Below the pieces are notes generated by a model that was not told where the DNA came from, searched no databases, and saw nothing but the letters and a program-made list of their open reading frames with translations. 64,000 nt of DNA from Candidatus Methanomethylophilus sp. UBA78 (lineage in GTDB: Archaea > Thermoplasmatota > Thermoplasmata > Methanomassiliicoccales > Methanomethylophilaceae): contig DARY01000027.1 in assembly GCA_002503545.1 (NCBI GenBank), positions 2,405-66,404 of the forward strand. The letters run 5' to 3'. A program made the position numbers and the translations under genes. Shown in pieces: positions 33,442-42,782 of this stretch. Numbering within the stretch: the stretch's first letter is position 1; every line of letters starts with the position of its first letter.

Positions 33442-34032
33442 TCATCCCTTGAGGGCTCTGAGCTCCTCCTCGGCATCCTTCTCCCCGTGGCGGGCCGCCC
33501 TCCTGAGGTACTTGAGGGCGAGTTTCTCGGAGGCTTCGACCCCTTCCCCGGTTATGTAGAGCCTCCCGAGCGCCAGTTCGGCCTTGGGGTACATCTGCTC
33601 GGCCGCCTTCATGAGCCATTCCGCGGCCCTGTCATCGTCCCTCTCCGTCCCAAGACCCTCCGAGTATATGCGGTAGAGGCTGTACTGGCTCTTGTAGTAC
33701 CCCTGCTCGGCCGCCTTCAGGAACCAGGAGAGGGCCATCTCGTAGGACCTCTGCACCCCGTCCCCCATGGCGTAGGCCGTGGCGAGGTTGTGCTGGGCCC
33801 TGACCTCTCCCTCCTCGGCCGCCTTGGTCCACCACTTGACGGCCTCCTGTTTGATCTGCGGGACCCCCTGCCCCTGGGCGTACATGATGCCGAGGTCGGA
33901 CATGGCCCCTACATGACCCAGAGCGGCGGCGTCGGAATAGAATTCGGCGGCTTTCCCGTAGTCCCCGCTCTTGTATGCCTTGCATGCGTCTTTGAAGATC
34001 TGCTCGCTGGGGTCTTTCTTGGAGCCGAACAT
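33442..34032 (-). CDS. Sel1-repeat protein 5
   Basis: 196 residues from MFGSKKDPSEQ. Four to five Sel1 repeats (LGIMYAQGQGVPQIKQEAVKWW, LGRLYITGEGVEASEKLALKYL and others) follow a short TPR-like helix pair. It is the same family as the four genes at 12.5-15.5 kb but standing alone. Upstream residues in the open frame are low-complexity and were excluded. Confidence 0.85.
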   Translation of the reverse strand: MFGSKKDPSEQIFKDACKAYKSGDYGKAAEFYSDAAALGHVGAMSDLGIMYAQGQGVPQIKQEAVKWWTKAAEEGEVRAQHNLATAYAMGDGVQRSYEMALSWFLKAAEQGYYKSQYSLYRIYSEGLGTERDDDRAAEWLMKAAEQMYPKAELALGRLYITGEGVEASEKLALKYLRRAARHGEKDAEEELRALKG

Positions 34033-34218
34033 GGGCCTCCGAACGGCATCGTCGTATTTCAAGAGGTGCATCGGTGCGGCTGCATCCGTCCCGCGGGATG
34101 CGGGGCGTCCTCCGGCGGGGTGCCTTCGGCCATGCGGGCCCGCATAATATGACCCAGATCGTTGTTCCGGTACGGAACCGGGCACATCCCCGCGGTACAG
34201 ATATGATGTGCCAGACGC

Positions 34219-34986
34219 TCAGAGTATCCAGCGTATGTCCGATCTGAGGTCCCTGAGGTGGGGTCTCGCCGCCCGGGCGTGCTCCACCACCCCGTTGTCG
34301 GCGTAGGTTATCAGGATCTCCTCCCCGTCGCCCGCCTTGACGATCTCCTCCCCGAGGGGACTGTAGAGGGCTGAGCCGCCGAAGAAGACCATCCCGTCCC
34401 TGAAGGGCCCCATGCTGTTGCAGTAGACGGTGTAGACGGTGTTCTCCAGCGACCTCGCCGGCAGGATCCTCTCCATAGCCGTCCTCGAGCGCTCGGCGGA
34501 CGCCGAGATGACGATGACCATGTCTGCCCCCCTCGTGGCGTAGAAGCGGTGGACCTCGGGGAACATGACGTCGTAGCAGATCTCGAGGCCGATCCTCATG
34601 CCCTTCCATTCGACCATGACGGGGCTGTGCCCCTTCTCGAACGCGTTCTCGTCGTAGGGCGGGAAGTTGGCCGTGTACAGCTTGTCGTAGCGGTAAGTAT
34701 CCAGGGGCGTCACGAAGAGCATGGAGTTGGTTATGCCGTTGTACCACTGCATCGGCGCACCGACCGCGACGGCCACGTCCAGGTTGTTGCAGATTATGCG
34801 CAGCCTGCTCTCGGTCACGACCGCGTCCTCCGGGTTGAAGTCGGAGTTCCCGTATCCCGTCAGGTAAAGCTCGGGGAAGACGTATAGGTCCGCCTTGTTC
34901 TGCATGATGGCGCCCTCTATGCGTTTGAGATTCTCCTTCGGATCCGAGGTGCCGGCAATCTGGCATATTGCGATCCTGATGCCCAT
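34219..34986 (-). CDS. Carbon-nitrogen hydrolase (nitrilase superfamily)
   Basis: 255 residues with the catalytic triad of the superfamily: Glu in VFPELYLTGY, Lys in YDKLYTANF and Cys in GLEICYDVMFPE. It hydrolyses an amide or nitrile. It is divergent from nadE with 113 bp between the starts. Some NAD synthetases carry an N-terminal nitrilase-type glutaminase domain that NadE here lacks, so a separate glutaminase or an amidase in related metabolism is possible. N-carbamoylputrescine amidase or omega-amidase are alternatives. Confidence 0.88.
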   Translation of the reverse strand: MGIRIAICQIAGTSDPKENLKRIEGAIMQNKADLYVFPELYLTGYGNSDFNPEDAVVTESRLRIICNNLDVAVAVGAPMQWYNGITNSMLFVTPLDTYRYDKLYTANFPPYDENAFEKGHSPVMVEWKGMRIGLEICYDVMFPEVHRFYATRGADMVIVISASAERSRTAMERILPARSLENTVYTVYCNSMGPFRDGMVFFGGSALYSPLGEEIVKAGDGEEILITYADNGVVEHARAARPHLRDLRSDIRWIL

Positions 34987-35099
34987 GGCGATATCAGCAC
35001 TTATGCGGTATTAAAACAATGCGCAGTTTTAATCATTCAAGCGCCCCGGGGCGGGCGCCATCGGAACACTATATTAAGAAAAAAGACATTTCCCACGCT

Positions 35100-35879
35100 A
35101 TGGCCTTCAAGGAGCTTCACAGGATAACGCGCGCTGACGCAGACTCCCTCATCGGATTCATCAGGGGAGTCTTCGAAGAGACCGGTGCCAAAGGCGCGGT
35201 CGTCGGTATCAGCGGCGGCGTGGACTCCGCGGTGGTGGCCAAGCTCTGCGCCGATGCCATCGGCGGCGAGAACGTCCTGTGCGTCTTCATGCCCACGGCG
35301 GTGACTTCCGGCGAGGACTTCATCCAGACCAAGGCCATGTGCAAGAGCTGGAACATACGGTACAACACCATCAGCATCCAGCCGGCGGTGGACGCCTTCT
35401 CGGGCATGCTGCTCACCGGCAAGGAGGCCCCCCTCGAGAAGGGGAACATCATGGCGAGGTGCAGGATGATCGTCCTCTACGACAAGGCCAAGAAGGAGGA
35501 CTACCTGGTCGTCGGCACCACCAACCGCTCCGAGCTCCTGATGGGATACATGACCAAGTACGGCGACGGTGCCGAGGACGTCATGCCCATGTACAACCTT
35601 TACAAGACCCAGGTGTGGGAGATGGCCGAGGTCCTCGGCGTGCCGGAGGAGATCATCCGGAAGGTCCCGACCGCCGGCCTGTGGGAGGGTCAGACGGACG
35701 AGTCCGAGATGGGGATAACCTATGCGGACCTCGACAGGGCCCTGAACGTTCTGGAGCAGGGCGGGACCGACGCCGAGATGGCGGAGGCGGCCGGCATCGA
35801 GGTGTCCAAGGCGAAGGAGCTGAGGCAGCAGGTGCACAGGATGAGGCACAAGAACTCGCTCCCCCTGGTCCCCGAGTGA
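35100..35879 (+). CDS. nadE: NAD+ synthetase (ammonia-dependent type)
   Basis: 259 residues. The ATP-pyrophosphatase loop is GISGGVDSAVV; further family motifs are GTTNRSELLMGY, TKYGDGAEDVMPMYNLYKTQV and KVPTAGLWEGQTDESEMGI. It adenylates nicotinate adenine dinucleotide and amidates it to NAD+. With no fused glutaminase domain it should use free ammonia unless a partner supplies it. The frame is open further upstream, but MAFKELHRITRADADSLI gives the family-typical N-terminus. Confidence 0.95.
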   Translation: MAFKELHRITRADADSLIGFIRGVFEETGAKGAVVGISGGVDSAVVAKLCADAIGGENVLCVFMPTAVTSGEDFIQTKAMCKSWNIRYNTISIQPAVDAFSGMLLTGKEAPLEKGNIMARCRMIVLYDKAKKEDYLVVGTTNRSELLMGYMTKYGDGAEDVMPMYNLYKTQVWEMAEVLGVPEEIIRKVPTAGLWEGQTDESEMGITYADLDRALNVLEQGGTDAEMAEAAGIEVSKAKELRQQVHRMRHKNSLPLVPE

Positions 35880-35938
35880 TTTCCGTCCGTTCCGGGATAC
35901 ATTTATGTCGGGCGACGCCCGTGACGGTACCGATCGAG

Positions 35939-36271
35939 ATGCCGTCGACAGTGAAAGTCAACATGCGCGTATGCGACAAGACCTGCAGGATCACCGCCAC
36001 CCACCGCGAGGGAGGGGACGACATAACCATGGTCTCCGACTGCAAGCAGCTCCGGGACATGGCGGCCGCCCTCGAGGGAGGGGTCTCCTCCGATGACATC
36101 TTGGACGTCTACAACAGCAGGGTGATGAAGCCCGAGGTCCGCGGCACCGTCTGTCTCGAATGCCTCGCCGTGCCCGCCATCTTCAACGCGTGCTGGCTGG
36201 AGGAGGGCATGATATCCAAGTCCCTGGCCAGGAAGAACGGGTCCAACTCCGTCGATTTCGACGAGGTCTGA
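35939..36271 (+). CDS. Small cysteine-containing protein of unknown function
   Basis: 110 residues starting MPSTVKVNMRVCDKTC. Conserved-looking cysteines are in CDKTC, SDCKQL and CLECLAVP, and the C-terminal ACWLEEGMISKSLARK is helical. The composition and layout suggest a small metal- or cluster-binding protein; I recall similar short proteins in methanogens but assign no function. A GTG 18 bases upstream is an alternative start. It sits between nadE and the cobalamin operon. Confidence 0.6.
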   Translation: MPSTVKVNMRVCDKTCRITATHREGGDDITMVSDCKQLRDMAAALEGGVSSDDILDVYNSRVMKPEVRGTVCLECLAVPAIFNACWLEEGMISKSLARKNGSNSVDFDEV

Positions 36272-36365
36272 GGGCCTTCCGCCGCGTCGGGGGACACGGT
36301 CCGCCGTCAAACGCTTTATAGTTGGCTATTATATCCAATAGTCATAGGATAGTCGGGGTTTTGCA

Positions 36366-37517
36366 ATGGGCGCCATAGAAGGGGAACAGGCTTTCGTGTA
36401 CGTCGGCGGGAGGAAACTCAGGAGGGGTTTCACCACCGGGTCGTGCGCCGCCCTGGCGTCGAAGGCCGCCGTCCAGATGCTGCTCTCGGGTTCGCCCGTG
36501 GATTCCGTGGACATCGTCACCCCGAAGGGCATCCCCCTGCACGTCCCCGTCGAGGACGCGGCTATCTCCCCGGACCGCGCATCCTGCGCGGTCCGCAAGG
36601 ACGGAGGGGATGACGCCGACGACACCAACGGCGCCCTGATCTACGCGACGGTATCCAGGAAGGGGACCGCCGGCGTGGAGGTGGAGGGAGGCCCGGGCGT
36701 GGGGAGGGTCACGCGCAGGGGGCTGGACCAGCCGGTCGGCGCCGCCGCTATCAACCGCATCCCGCGCGCCATGATAATGGAGGCCGTCGGGGACGTCTGC
36801 GGGGCCTTCGGATACACGGGCGGCATCTCCGTGGAGATCGGCGTGCCGGAGGGAGTGAGGATCGCCGAGCGGACGTTCAACTCCCGCCTCGGCATCGTCG
36901 GCGGGATATCGATCCTGGGGACGAGCGGCATCGTCGAGCCCATGAGCGAGACGGCCCTCCTGGATTCCATCAGGGCCGAGACGAAGGTGTTCCTGGCCTC
37001 CGGGAGGAGGTACATCCTGACGGTCCCCGGGAACTACGGGAAGGACTTCCTCGCATCCTACCCCGGGTTGGAGGGCCGGCAGCCCATCGAATGCAGCAAC
37101 TTCGTGGGCGACTTCCTGGACATGGCCGCGGAACTGGGGGCGGAGGGGGTCCTCCTGGTGGGGAACCTCGGCAAGCTCGTCAAGCTGGCCGGTGGGATAA
37201 TGAACACGCACTCCCGTAACGCGGACGCGAGGATGGAGATCCTGGCATCCAACGCCCTGCTGGCCGGGGCGGATGCGGAGACCGCGTCGAGCATACTGGG
37301 CTGCGTCTCCACCGACGACGCACTCGAGGTCCTCTCCGGGAAGGGGCTGGTCGGACCGACGATGGACGTCCTCATCCCCAAGATCGAGTTCCACATGAAC
37401 CATCGCGTCAAGGGAGCCATCCGGGTCGCGGCGATAACCTTCTCCTCCGAGTTCGGGATCCTGGGGGAGACCCCCTCGGCCGGGGAGCTCCTCAAGAAGA
37501 TCGAGGCGGGAGAATGA
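36366..37517 (+). CDS. cbiD: Cobalt-precorrin-5B (C1)-methyltransferase CbiD
   Basis: 383 residues. The N-terminal LRRGFTTGSCAALASKAA motif, and GRVTRRGLDQPVGAAAINR further on, are diagnostic for CbiD of the anaerobic (early cobalt) route, which methylates C-1 of cobalt-precorrin-5B with SAM. A TATA-like CTTTATAG lies about 50 bases upstream at 36313. It opens a four-gene operon in which each stop overlaps the next start by four bases, implying coupled translation. Confidence 0.95.
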   Translation: MGAIEGEQAFVYVGGRKLRRGFTTGSCAALASKAAVQMLLSGSPVDSVDIVTPKGIPLHVPVEDAAISPDRASCAVRKDGGDDADDTNGALIYATVSRKGTAGVEVEGGPGVGRVTRRGLDQPVGAAAINRIPRAMIMEAVGDVCGAFGYTGGISVEIGVPEGVRIAERTFNSRLGIVGGISILGTSGIVEPMSETALLDSIRAETKVFLASGRRYILTVPGNYGKDFLASYPGLEGRQPIECSNFVGDFLDMAAELGAEGVLLVGNLGKLVKLAGGIMNTHSRNADARMEILASNALLAGADAETASSILGCVSTDDALEVLSGKGLVGPTMDVLIPKIEFHMNHRVKGAIRVAAITFSSEFGILGETPSAGELLKKIEAGE

Positions 37518-38548
37518 GGGTCCGCATAATCGCGTTCTCGACCAAGGGCTGCCGCAAGGCGTCGGAGATAGCCGGGTTCTTCGCCGAGGGGGAGGCGGAG
37601 CTCTTCGCGAAGACGACCGCGGATTCCCTCGGCCTGCGGAAGGTGGATGTCCCCATGAGGGAATGGACGGGTAAGGCCTTCTCCGAATGCGACGCCATAG
37701 TCTTCGTCGGCGCTGCGGGAATCGCCGTCAGGGAGATCGCCCCGTTCGTCAGGGACAAGACGGTGGACCCGGCCGTGGTCTCGGTCGACGAGCTGGGCAG
37801 GTTCTGCATACCGCTCCTGTCGGGCCACATCGGAGGGGCCAACGGGCTGGCGGTCGGCATAGCCGGGCACATAGGCGCGATTCCGGTGGTCACCACCGCC
37901 ACCGACATAAACGGCAAGATCGCCATCGATGCGTGGGCCGTGGGCAACGACCTCTCCATAACGGACATGGGTGCGGCCAAGGAGGTGGCGGCCAGGATAC
38001 TGGCCGGCGACCCGGTCGGGTTCGTCAGCGACGTCCCGGTCGTCGGTGCGGTCCCTCCCGAGCTCTCGGCCGGGGAGGCGCCCACCGGCGTATACGTCGG
38101 AACGGAGGACAGGAGGCCGTTCGGGACGACCCTCCGGCTGGTCCCCCGGGACTGCGTCCTCGGGATAGGGTGCCGCAGGGGGACCCCGGAGGAGACGATC
38201 CGGGATATGGTCTCCAGAGCCCTGGCCGCGGCCGGTCTGACCCCGGAGAGGGTGCGCGCCGTCGGCAGCATCGACCTGAAGAAGGACGAGGAGGGACTGC
38301 TCTCCTTCGCCTCCCGCCGCTCCCTCCCCGTAACCTTCTACACGGCGGCCGAGCTGAACGCCGTGCCGGGGGAGTTCTCCAGGTCGGGTTTCGTGCAGTC
38401 CGTCACCGACGTTGACTGCGTATGCGAGAGGGCCGCCGTCAGGGCATCCCGCGGCGGCAGGATAGTTCTCGGGAAGTTCGCGGGGGACGGTGTCACCGTG
38501 GCCGTCGCCCGCGAGGACTTCTCGGTTGATTTCACGAGGTATGTATGA
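37514..38548 (+). CDS. cbiG: Cobalt-precorrin-5A hydrolase CbiG
   Basis: 344 residues. The central CbiG core is visible as VFVGAAGIAVREIAPFVRDKT, then LLSGHIGGANGLAVGIAGH and TTATDINGKIAIDAWA. The C-terminal domain has GIGCRRGTPEETI and IDLKKDEEGLLSFA. It opens the delta-lactone of cobalt-precorrin-5A, releasing acetaldehyde to give 5B, the substrate of CbiD encoded just upstream. Confidence 0.95.
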   Translation: MRVRIIAFSTKGCRKASEIAGFFAEGEAELFAKTTADSLGLRKVDVPMREWTGKAFSECDAIVFVGAAGIAVREIAPFVRDKTVDPAVVSVDELGRFCIPLLSGHIGGANGLAVGIAGHIGAIPVVTTATDINGKIAIDAWAVGNDLSITDMGAAKEVAARILAGDPVGFVSDVPVVGAVPPELSAGEAPTGVYVGTEDRRPFGTTLRLVPRDCVLGIGCRRGTPEETIRDMVSRALAAAGLTPERVRAVGSIDLKKDEEGLLSFASRRSLPVTFYTAAELNAVPGEFSRSGFVQSVTDVDCVCERAAVRASRGGRIVLGKFAGDGVTVAVAREDFSVDFTRYV

Positions 38549-40524
38549 TGACCCAGAGCGTTCTGGTTTTCGCAGGGACGACCGAGGGCGGGGAGATCGC
38601 GGACCTCCTCGCCGGAGCCGGCGTCATGGTGCATGTGTGCGTCGCAACCGAATACGGCAGGACCTCGGTCAGGGAGCATGGGAACGTGGAGGTCTCCTCC
38701 CGCCCGCTCTCCCCCGAGGAGATGAGGGACCTCATGAGGAGGTATCCCGTCGTGGTGGATGCGACGCACCCGTACGCGACCAGGATATCGGCGCATGTGA
38801 AGGAGGCCTGCGCCGACACCGGTGCGGAGTACATCCGCCTCGTCCGCCCCGCCTCAGAGGGTTACGGGGGCATGAAGGTGGTGGACACCATCGACGAGGC
38901 GGTGGAGTACCTTAAAGGCACCGAGGGCCCCATACTGACGACCACCGGCAGCAAGGAGCTGGCCAAGTACACGGGGATCCCCGGGTTCAGGGACAGGGTG
39001 TTCGCCAGGGTGCTGTCCCTCCCGGGGGTCGTGGAGGTCTGCGCCGCGCTGGGGTTCGAGGGGAAGAACCTCTTCGCCATGCAGGGCCCGTTCTGCGAGG
39101 AGATGGACTACGGCATGCTGGTGCAGACGGGTGCCAGGTACCTGGTGACCAAGGACTCCGGCGCCCCCGGCGGTTTCGACGAGAAGGTCAGGGCCGCCCG
39201 CAGGGCCGGTGCCGAGGTCATCATAGTGGGCAGGCCCGAGGAACAGCCCGGGACCGACTTCGAAGGGACCTTGGGTATCCTGTCGTCCAGGCTGGGCATC
39301 GCCCTGAGACGTCCCAGGAGGCTGCTTTCCATAGTCGGGACCGGGGTCGGTCCCGGGACCGGCCTGACCGCCGCCGGTTCCGCCGCCGTCAGGTCCTCCG
39401 ACCTGGTGGTCGGTGCGGAGAGGATGCTCCGCATACCCGAGGCCGAGGGCAAGGCGTCGCTCCGCGAATACGCCCCCGACAGGATATTCGACTATCTGGC
39501 ACATCATCCGGAGTACCGGCGCGCCGCCCTCCTGGTCTCGGGGGACATCGGGTTCTACAGCGCCACCAGGTCCGTCCTGTCCGCCCTGGACCCGTCGGAG
39601 TACGATGTGGAGACCCACTGCGGGATCTCCTCGGTCCAGTACCTCTGCGCCAGGGCGGGGATCCCCTGGCAGGACGTCAGGTTAATCAGCGCCCACGGCA
39701 AGGGGGCGAACTTCGTCGGAGAGGTCAGGAGGAACGGGACGGTCTTCTCCCTGCTCAACGGCAGGGACGGCGTCATGGAGATGTGCCAGCAGCTCGTGGA
39801 TTACAACATGGGTGTGAACGTCGCCGTCGGATGCGACCTCGGGTACCCCGAGGAGAAGTACTTCTACGGGACCCCCGCGGAGATCATGGTATCCGACATC
39901 GGCGGCCTATGCGCCGCCCTCGTCTTCAACCCCCGCCCCGACGGCCGCTGTCCGATAGGCATCCCCGATTCCGAGTTCATAAGGGGCGACGCCCCCATGA
40001 CCAAGTCGGAGGTCAGGGCGCTGTCCGTGGCCAAGATGAAGCTCTCGGAGGACAGCGTGGTCTACGACGTGGGGGCGGGCACCGGTTCGGTCTCCGTCGA
40101 GGCGGCCCTGGTCGCCGTGTCCGGCACCGTCTACGCCATAGAGAAGGAGGAGGTCGCGGCCGCCCTCATAGACCAGAACAGGAGGAAGTTCGGGACGCCC
40201 AACGTGGAGATCGTCACCGGCAGGGCCCCCGAGGCCCTGGCCGGGCTCCCCTCCCCCGACTGCGTGTTCGTGGGCGGTTCGTCGGGCAACCTGAAGGAGA
40301 TCGTCTCGGCGGTCCTGGAGAAGAACCCGCGCTGCAGGTTCGTCGTCAACTCGGTCACCCTGGAGACGGTATCCGAGGTGCTGGGTCTTTCCTCCTGCTG
40401 CCGCGTGGAGCAGGAGGAGATAGTCTGCGTCAACGCGGCGAACTCCCGCCGTCTGGGACGTTACAACCTCATGACCGCGCAGAACCCCGTCTACATAGCC
40501 GTCTTTAGGGGGGTCGCGGAATGA
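38545..40524 (+). CDS. CbiJ-CbiE-CbiT triple fusion (precorrin-6A reductase / precorrin-6B C5,15-methyltransferase and decarboxylase)
   Basis: 659 residues with three complete enzymes in pathway order. Residues about 1-255 are CbiJ/CobK (VLVFAGTTEGGEIADLLA, DATHPYATRIS, TTGSKELAKY). Residues about 260-455 are CbiE, a tetrapyrrole methylase (LSIVGTGVGPGTGLTAAG, GDIGFYSATRSVL, LISAHGKGANF). Residues about 470-655 are CbiT, a class I methyltransferase (SVVYDVGAGTGSVSVEAAL, FVGGSSGNLKEIV). It should carry cobalt-precorrin-6A through 6B to cobalt-precorrin-8. CbiE-CbiT (CobL) and CbiJ fusions occur separately; the triple fusion is less usual. There are no visible frameshifts. Confidence 0.93.
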   Translation: MMTQSVLVFAGTTEGGEIADLLAGAGVMVHVCVATEYGRTSVREHGNVEVSSRPLSPEEMRDLMRRYPVVVDATHPYATRISAHVKEACADTGAEYIRLVRPASEGYGGMKVVDTIDEAVEYLKGTEGPILTTTGSKELAKYTGIPGFRDRVFARVLSLPGVVEVCAALGFEGKNLFAMQGPFCEEMDYGMLVQTGARYLVTKDSGAPGGFDEKVRAARRAGAEVIIVGRPEEQPGTDFEGTLGILSSRLGIALRRPRRLLSIVGTGVGPGTGLTAAGSAAVRSSDLVVGAERMLRIPEAEGKASLREYAPDRIFDYLAHHPEYRRAALLVSGDIGFYSATRSVLSALDPSEYDVETHCGISSVQYLCARAGIPWQDVRLISAHGKGANFVGEVRRNGTVFSLLNGRDGVMEMCQQLVDYNMGVNVAVGCDLGYPEEKYFYGTPAEIMVSDIGGLCAALVFNPRPDGRCPIGIPDSEFIRGDAPMTKSEVRALSVAKMKLSEDSVVYDVGAGTGSVSVEAALVAVSGTVYAIEKEEVAAALIDQNRRKFGTPNVEIVTGRAPEALAGLPSPDCVFVGGSSGNLKEIVSAVLEKNPRCRFVVNSVTLETVSEVLGLSSCCRVEQEEIVCVNAANSRRLGRYNLMTAQNPVYIAVFRGVAE

Positions 40525-41867
40525 GCCTCGCCCGCTTCATGATCGCCGCCCCGGCCAGCGGCAGCGGCAAGACGACCGTCACCTGCGGCATCCTCCAGGC
40601 CCTCGTGAACAGGGGGATGAAGGTATCCTCGTTCAAATGCGGGCCCGACTACATCGACCCGATGTTCCACTCGAGGGTGATCGGGACCAAGTCCAGGAAC
40701 CTCGATTCGTTCTTCTGCGACGACGACACCCTCAGATACCTGTTCTGCCGCACGGCGGAGGATTCCGACATCTCGGTCATCGAGGGGGTGATGGGATTCT
40801 ACGACGGCATCCGCGCCGCAGGCACCGAGGGGTCCTCCTACGATGTGTCCCAGAAGCTCGAGGCGCCCGTCGTCCTCCTCGTCAACTGCAGAGGTGCCAG
40901 CATGTCGGTCGTGCCCGTCATCAAGGGCTTCAGGGAGTTCAGGGAGAACCGCATCGCCTGCGTAATCCTCAACAACATGAGCGCCCATGTGTACCCGGAG
41001 GTCAAGGCGGCCGTGGAGAGGGAGACGGGGCTCACGGTCGCCGGCTACGTGCCGAAGCTCAAGGACATGGTCCTGGAGAGCAGGCATCTGGGTCTCGTCC
41101 TCCCCGACGAGGTGGCCTCCCTCAGGGAGAGCCTCGACCGCCTGGCCGGGATGCTCGAGGAGACCGTCGACATCGACGCCCTCGTCGAGCTGGCCCGCGG
41201 AGCCTCCGAGATATCCGGCAGGGCGCCCGCGCACGGCGTGCTTCCCGGCAAGGTGAAGGTCGGTCTGGCCTATGACGACGCATTCTGCTTCACCTATGAG
41301 GACAACATCGCCCTCCTCGAGGAGTGCGGGGCGGAGATCGTCCGCTTCTCTCCTATGAGGGATGGCAGGATGCCCGACGGGATCAGCGGCATAATCCTGT
41401 CCGGAGGATACCCGGAGCTCCACGGGGAGGTCCTCAGCGGCAACGCCTCCATGCTGGAGGATATCCGGGGGAAGGTCGCGGCCGGCATGCCCTGCCTCGC
41501 GGAGTGCGGCGGCTTCATGTACCTCCACGAGAGGATGGAGGACGCCGACGGGAGGATGTGGCCCATGGCCGGGGTAATAAAAGGGGAGGTCCGCAACACC
41601 GGCAAACTCAGCCGCTTCGGGTACGTCTCCCTCTCCTCTGGCGACCCGGGGTCGATAATCGCCGGTGGCTGCAAGGGGCATGAATTCCATTACTGGGACA
41701 GTACCGACTGCGGGACCTCGTGGGAGGCCGTCAAGACCTCCGGCAAGAAGTATCAGTGCGGACATGAGGAGGGCGGCCTTTCGGCCGGGTTCCCCCATCT
41801 GTACTACTACTCCAACCCCGACGTCGCCTACCGGTTCCTGCTGAAGTGCCAGCAGTACGGGGTCCGA
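40521..41867 (+). CDS. cbiA: Cobyrinate a,c-diamide synthase CbiA (no in-frame stop at its expected end)
   Basis: About 449 residues of recognisable CbiA. The N-terminal P-loop is AAPASGSGKTTVTCG, followed by GPDYIDPMFH; the C-terminal glutaminase has LAECGGFMYL and GHEFHYW. It amidates the a and c side chains of cobyrinate, and the family alignment ends around SNPDVAYRFLLKCQQYG. No stop codon follows: the frame continues across the whole antisense of the ZIP gene and into the nikR frame, ending only at 43166 (881 codons in total). The end coordinate given here is the last base before the ZIP gene, not a stop. A lost stop codon, a sequencing error or a genuine fusion are all possible. Confidence 0.8.
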
Positions 41868-42656
41868 TCAGATCTCGACGCCGCCCATGAGGGCGCCGGA
41901 GATCATCCCGACCGCGATCACGACGACGATGCCCAGGAGGAAGATCCCCATCTGGCGGAGGTCCTTCCTCCGGTGGTGGAACGCCTCGGGCAGCATATCG
42001 CACATGGTGACGAACGCGAACACCCCGACGGAGAAGCACAGTGCCAGTCCGGCCATCCCCAGCCCGCCGGTGTCGAGGGCGTAGTACGAGACGACGGCCG
42101 CCAGGGGCGAGATGAGGCTGAAGACGGTCAGGTACAGCCAGGTCCTTTCCCTGCGGTGCGACATGAGCATGGTCGAGGCCAGCGAGAACGCCACCACCAC
42201 CTTGTGCAGGCAGAGGGCGATGAGCACCATCGCCCCCACATCCTCACCGGCGATGAAGGCCGCCGCCAGGGCGAGGCCGTCGAAGAAGGAGTGGATGGAG
42301 AGTCCGAGGAACGCCGAGAGGGATGTCACGTCGTGCTCGCAAGCCTCGCATCCGTCGTACTCGTCCTTGTCCAGGTACTTCTTGACCAGGAAGTCCATCA
42401 GGAACAGCAGCAGGAATCCGAGGAGCATCATGTACGCCGCGTTCTCCGTCGAGACGCCGTTGTCAAGGGCCCTCTCGAGCGACTCCGGCAGGAGCATGAT
42501 GAAGAGGACGCCGAGCATGATCCCGGTGCTGAAGGTGATGAGCATGTGCAGTTTTATCTTCCTGCTCTTCCTGAACATGAAAGGCAGGCGCGCCGCCGCT
42601 ATAGTGACGACGAATATGGCTACCGCGAAGAGGATGAGCGTGACGTCTTCTCCCAT
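41868..42656 (-). CDS. ZIP-family divalent metal transporter
   Basis: 262 residues with about eight hydrophobic segments. The two metal-binding helices IV and V are clear: SIHSFFDGLALAAAF and LHKVVVAFSLAS. A cytoplasmic loop between helices III and IV, DKDEYDGCEACEHDV, is short with two Cys and a His. It probably imports zinc, iron, nickel or cobalt; a divergent NikR-like regulator suggests nickel or cobalt. Its 3' end abuts cbiA head-on. Confidence 0.9.
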   Translation of the reverse strand: MGEDVTLILFAVAIFVVTIAAARLPFMFRKSRKIKLHMLITFSTGIMLGVLFIMLLPESLERALDNGVSTENAAYMMLLGFLLLFLMDFLVKKYLDKDEYDGCEACEHDVTSLSAFLGLSIHSFFDGLALAAAFIAGEDVGAMVLIALCLHKVVVAFSLASTMLMSHRRERTWLYLTVFSLISPLAAVVSYYALDTGGLGMAGLALCFSVGVFAFVTMCDMLPEAFHHRRKDLRQMGIFLLGIVVVIAVGMISGALMGGVEI

Positions 42657-42673
42657 GCATCTCGTGTGGCCGT

Positions 42674-42760
42674 CTTATTATTAATGTCTATTGAACAGGT
42701 TAATAATTCCACATCGCCGGGAGGCCGTTTTTTATTAACCCTCTGTGCTGGTTTTAATAA
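42674..42760. promoter_or_regulatory. Divergent ZIP/nikR promoter with perfect 9-bp inverted repeat
   Basis: GGTTAATAA (42698-42706) and TTATTAACC (42732-42740) form a perfect 9-bp inverted repeat with 25 bases between the arms. They lie between TATA-like boxes for the two divergent genes: ttattattaa near 42675 for ZIP, and ttttaataac (about 42752-42761) some 25-30 bases before the nikR ATG. NikR-type repressors bind long-spaced dyads, so this is a plausible operator controlling both genes. The spacing is longer than the 16 bases of the E. coli NikR site. Confidence 0.55.
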
Positions 42761-42782
42761 CTGCGAAGTTTTTTCCGTCCTC

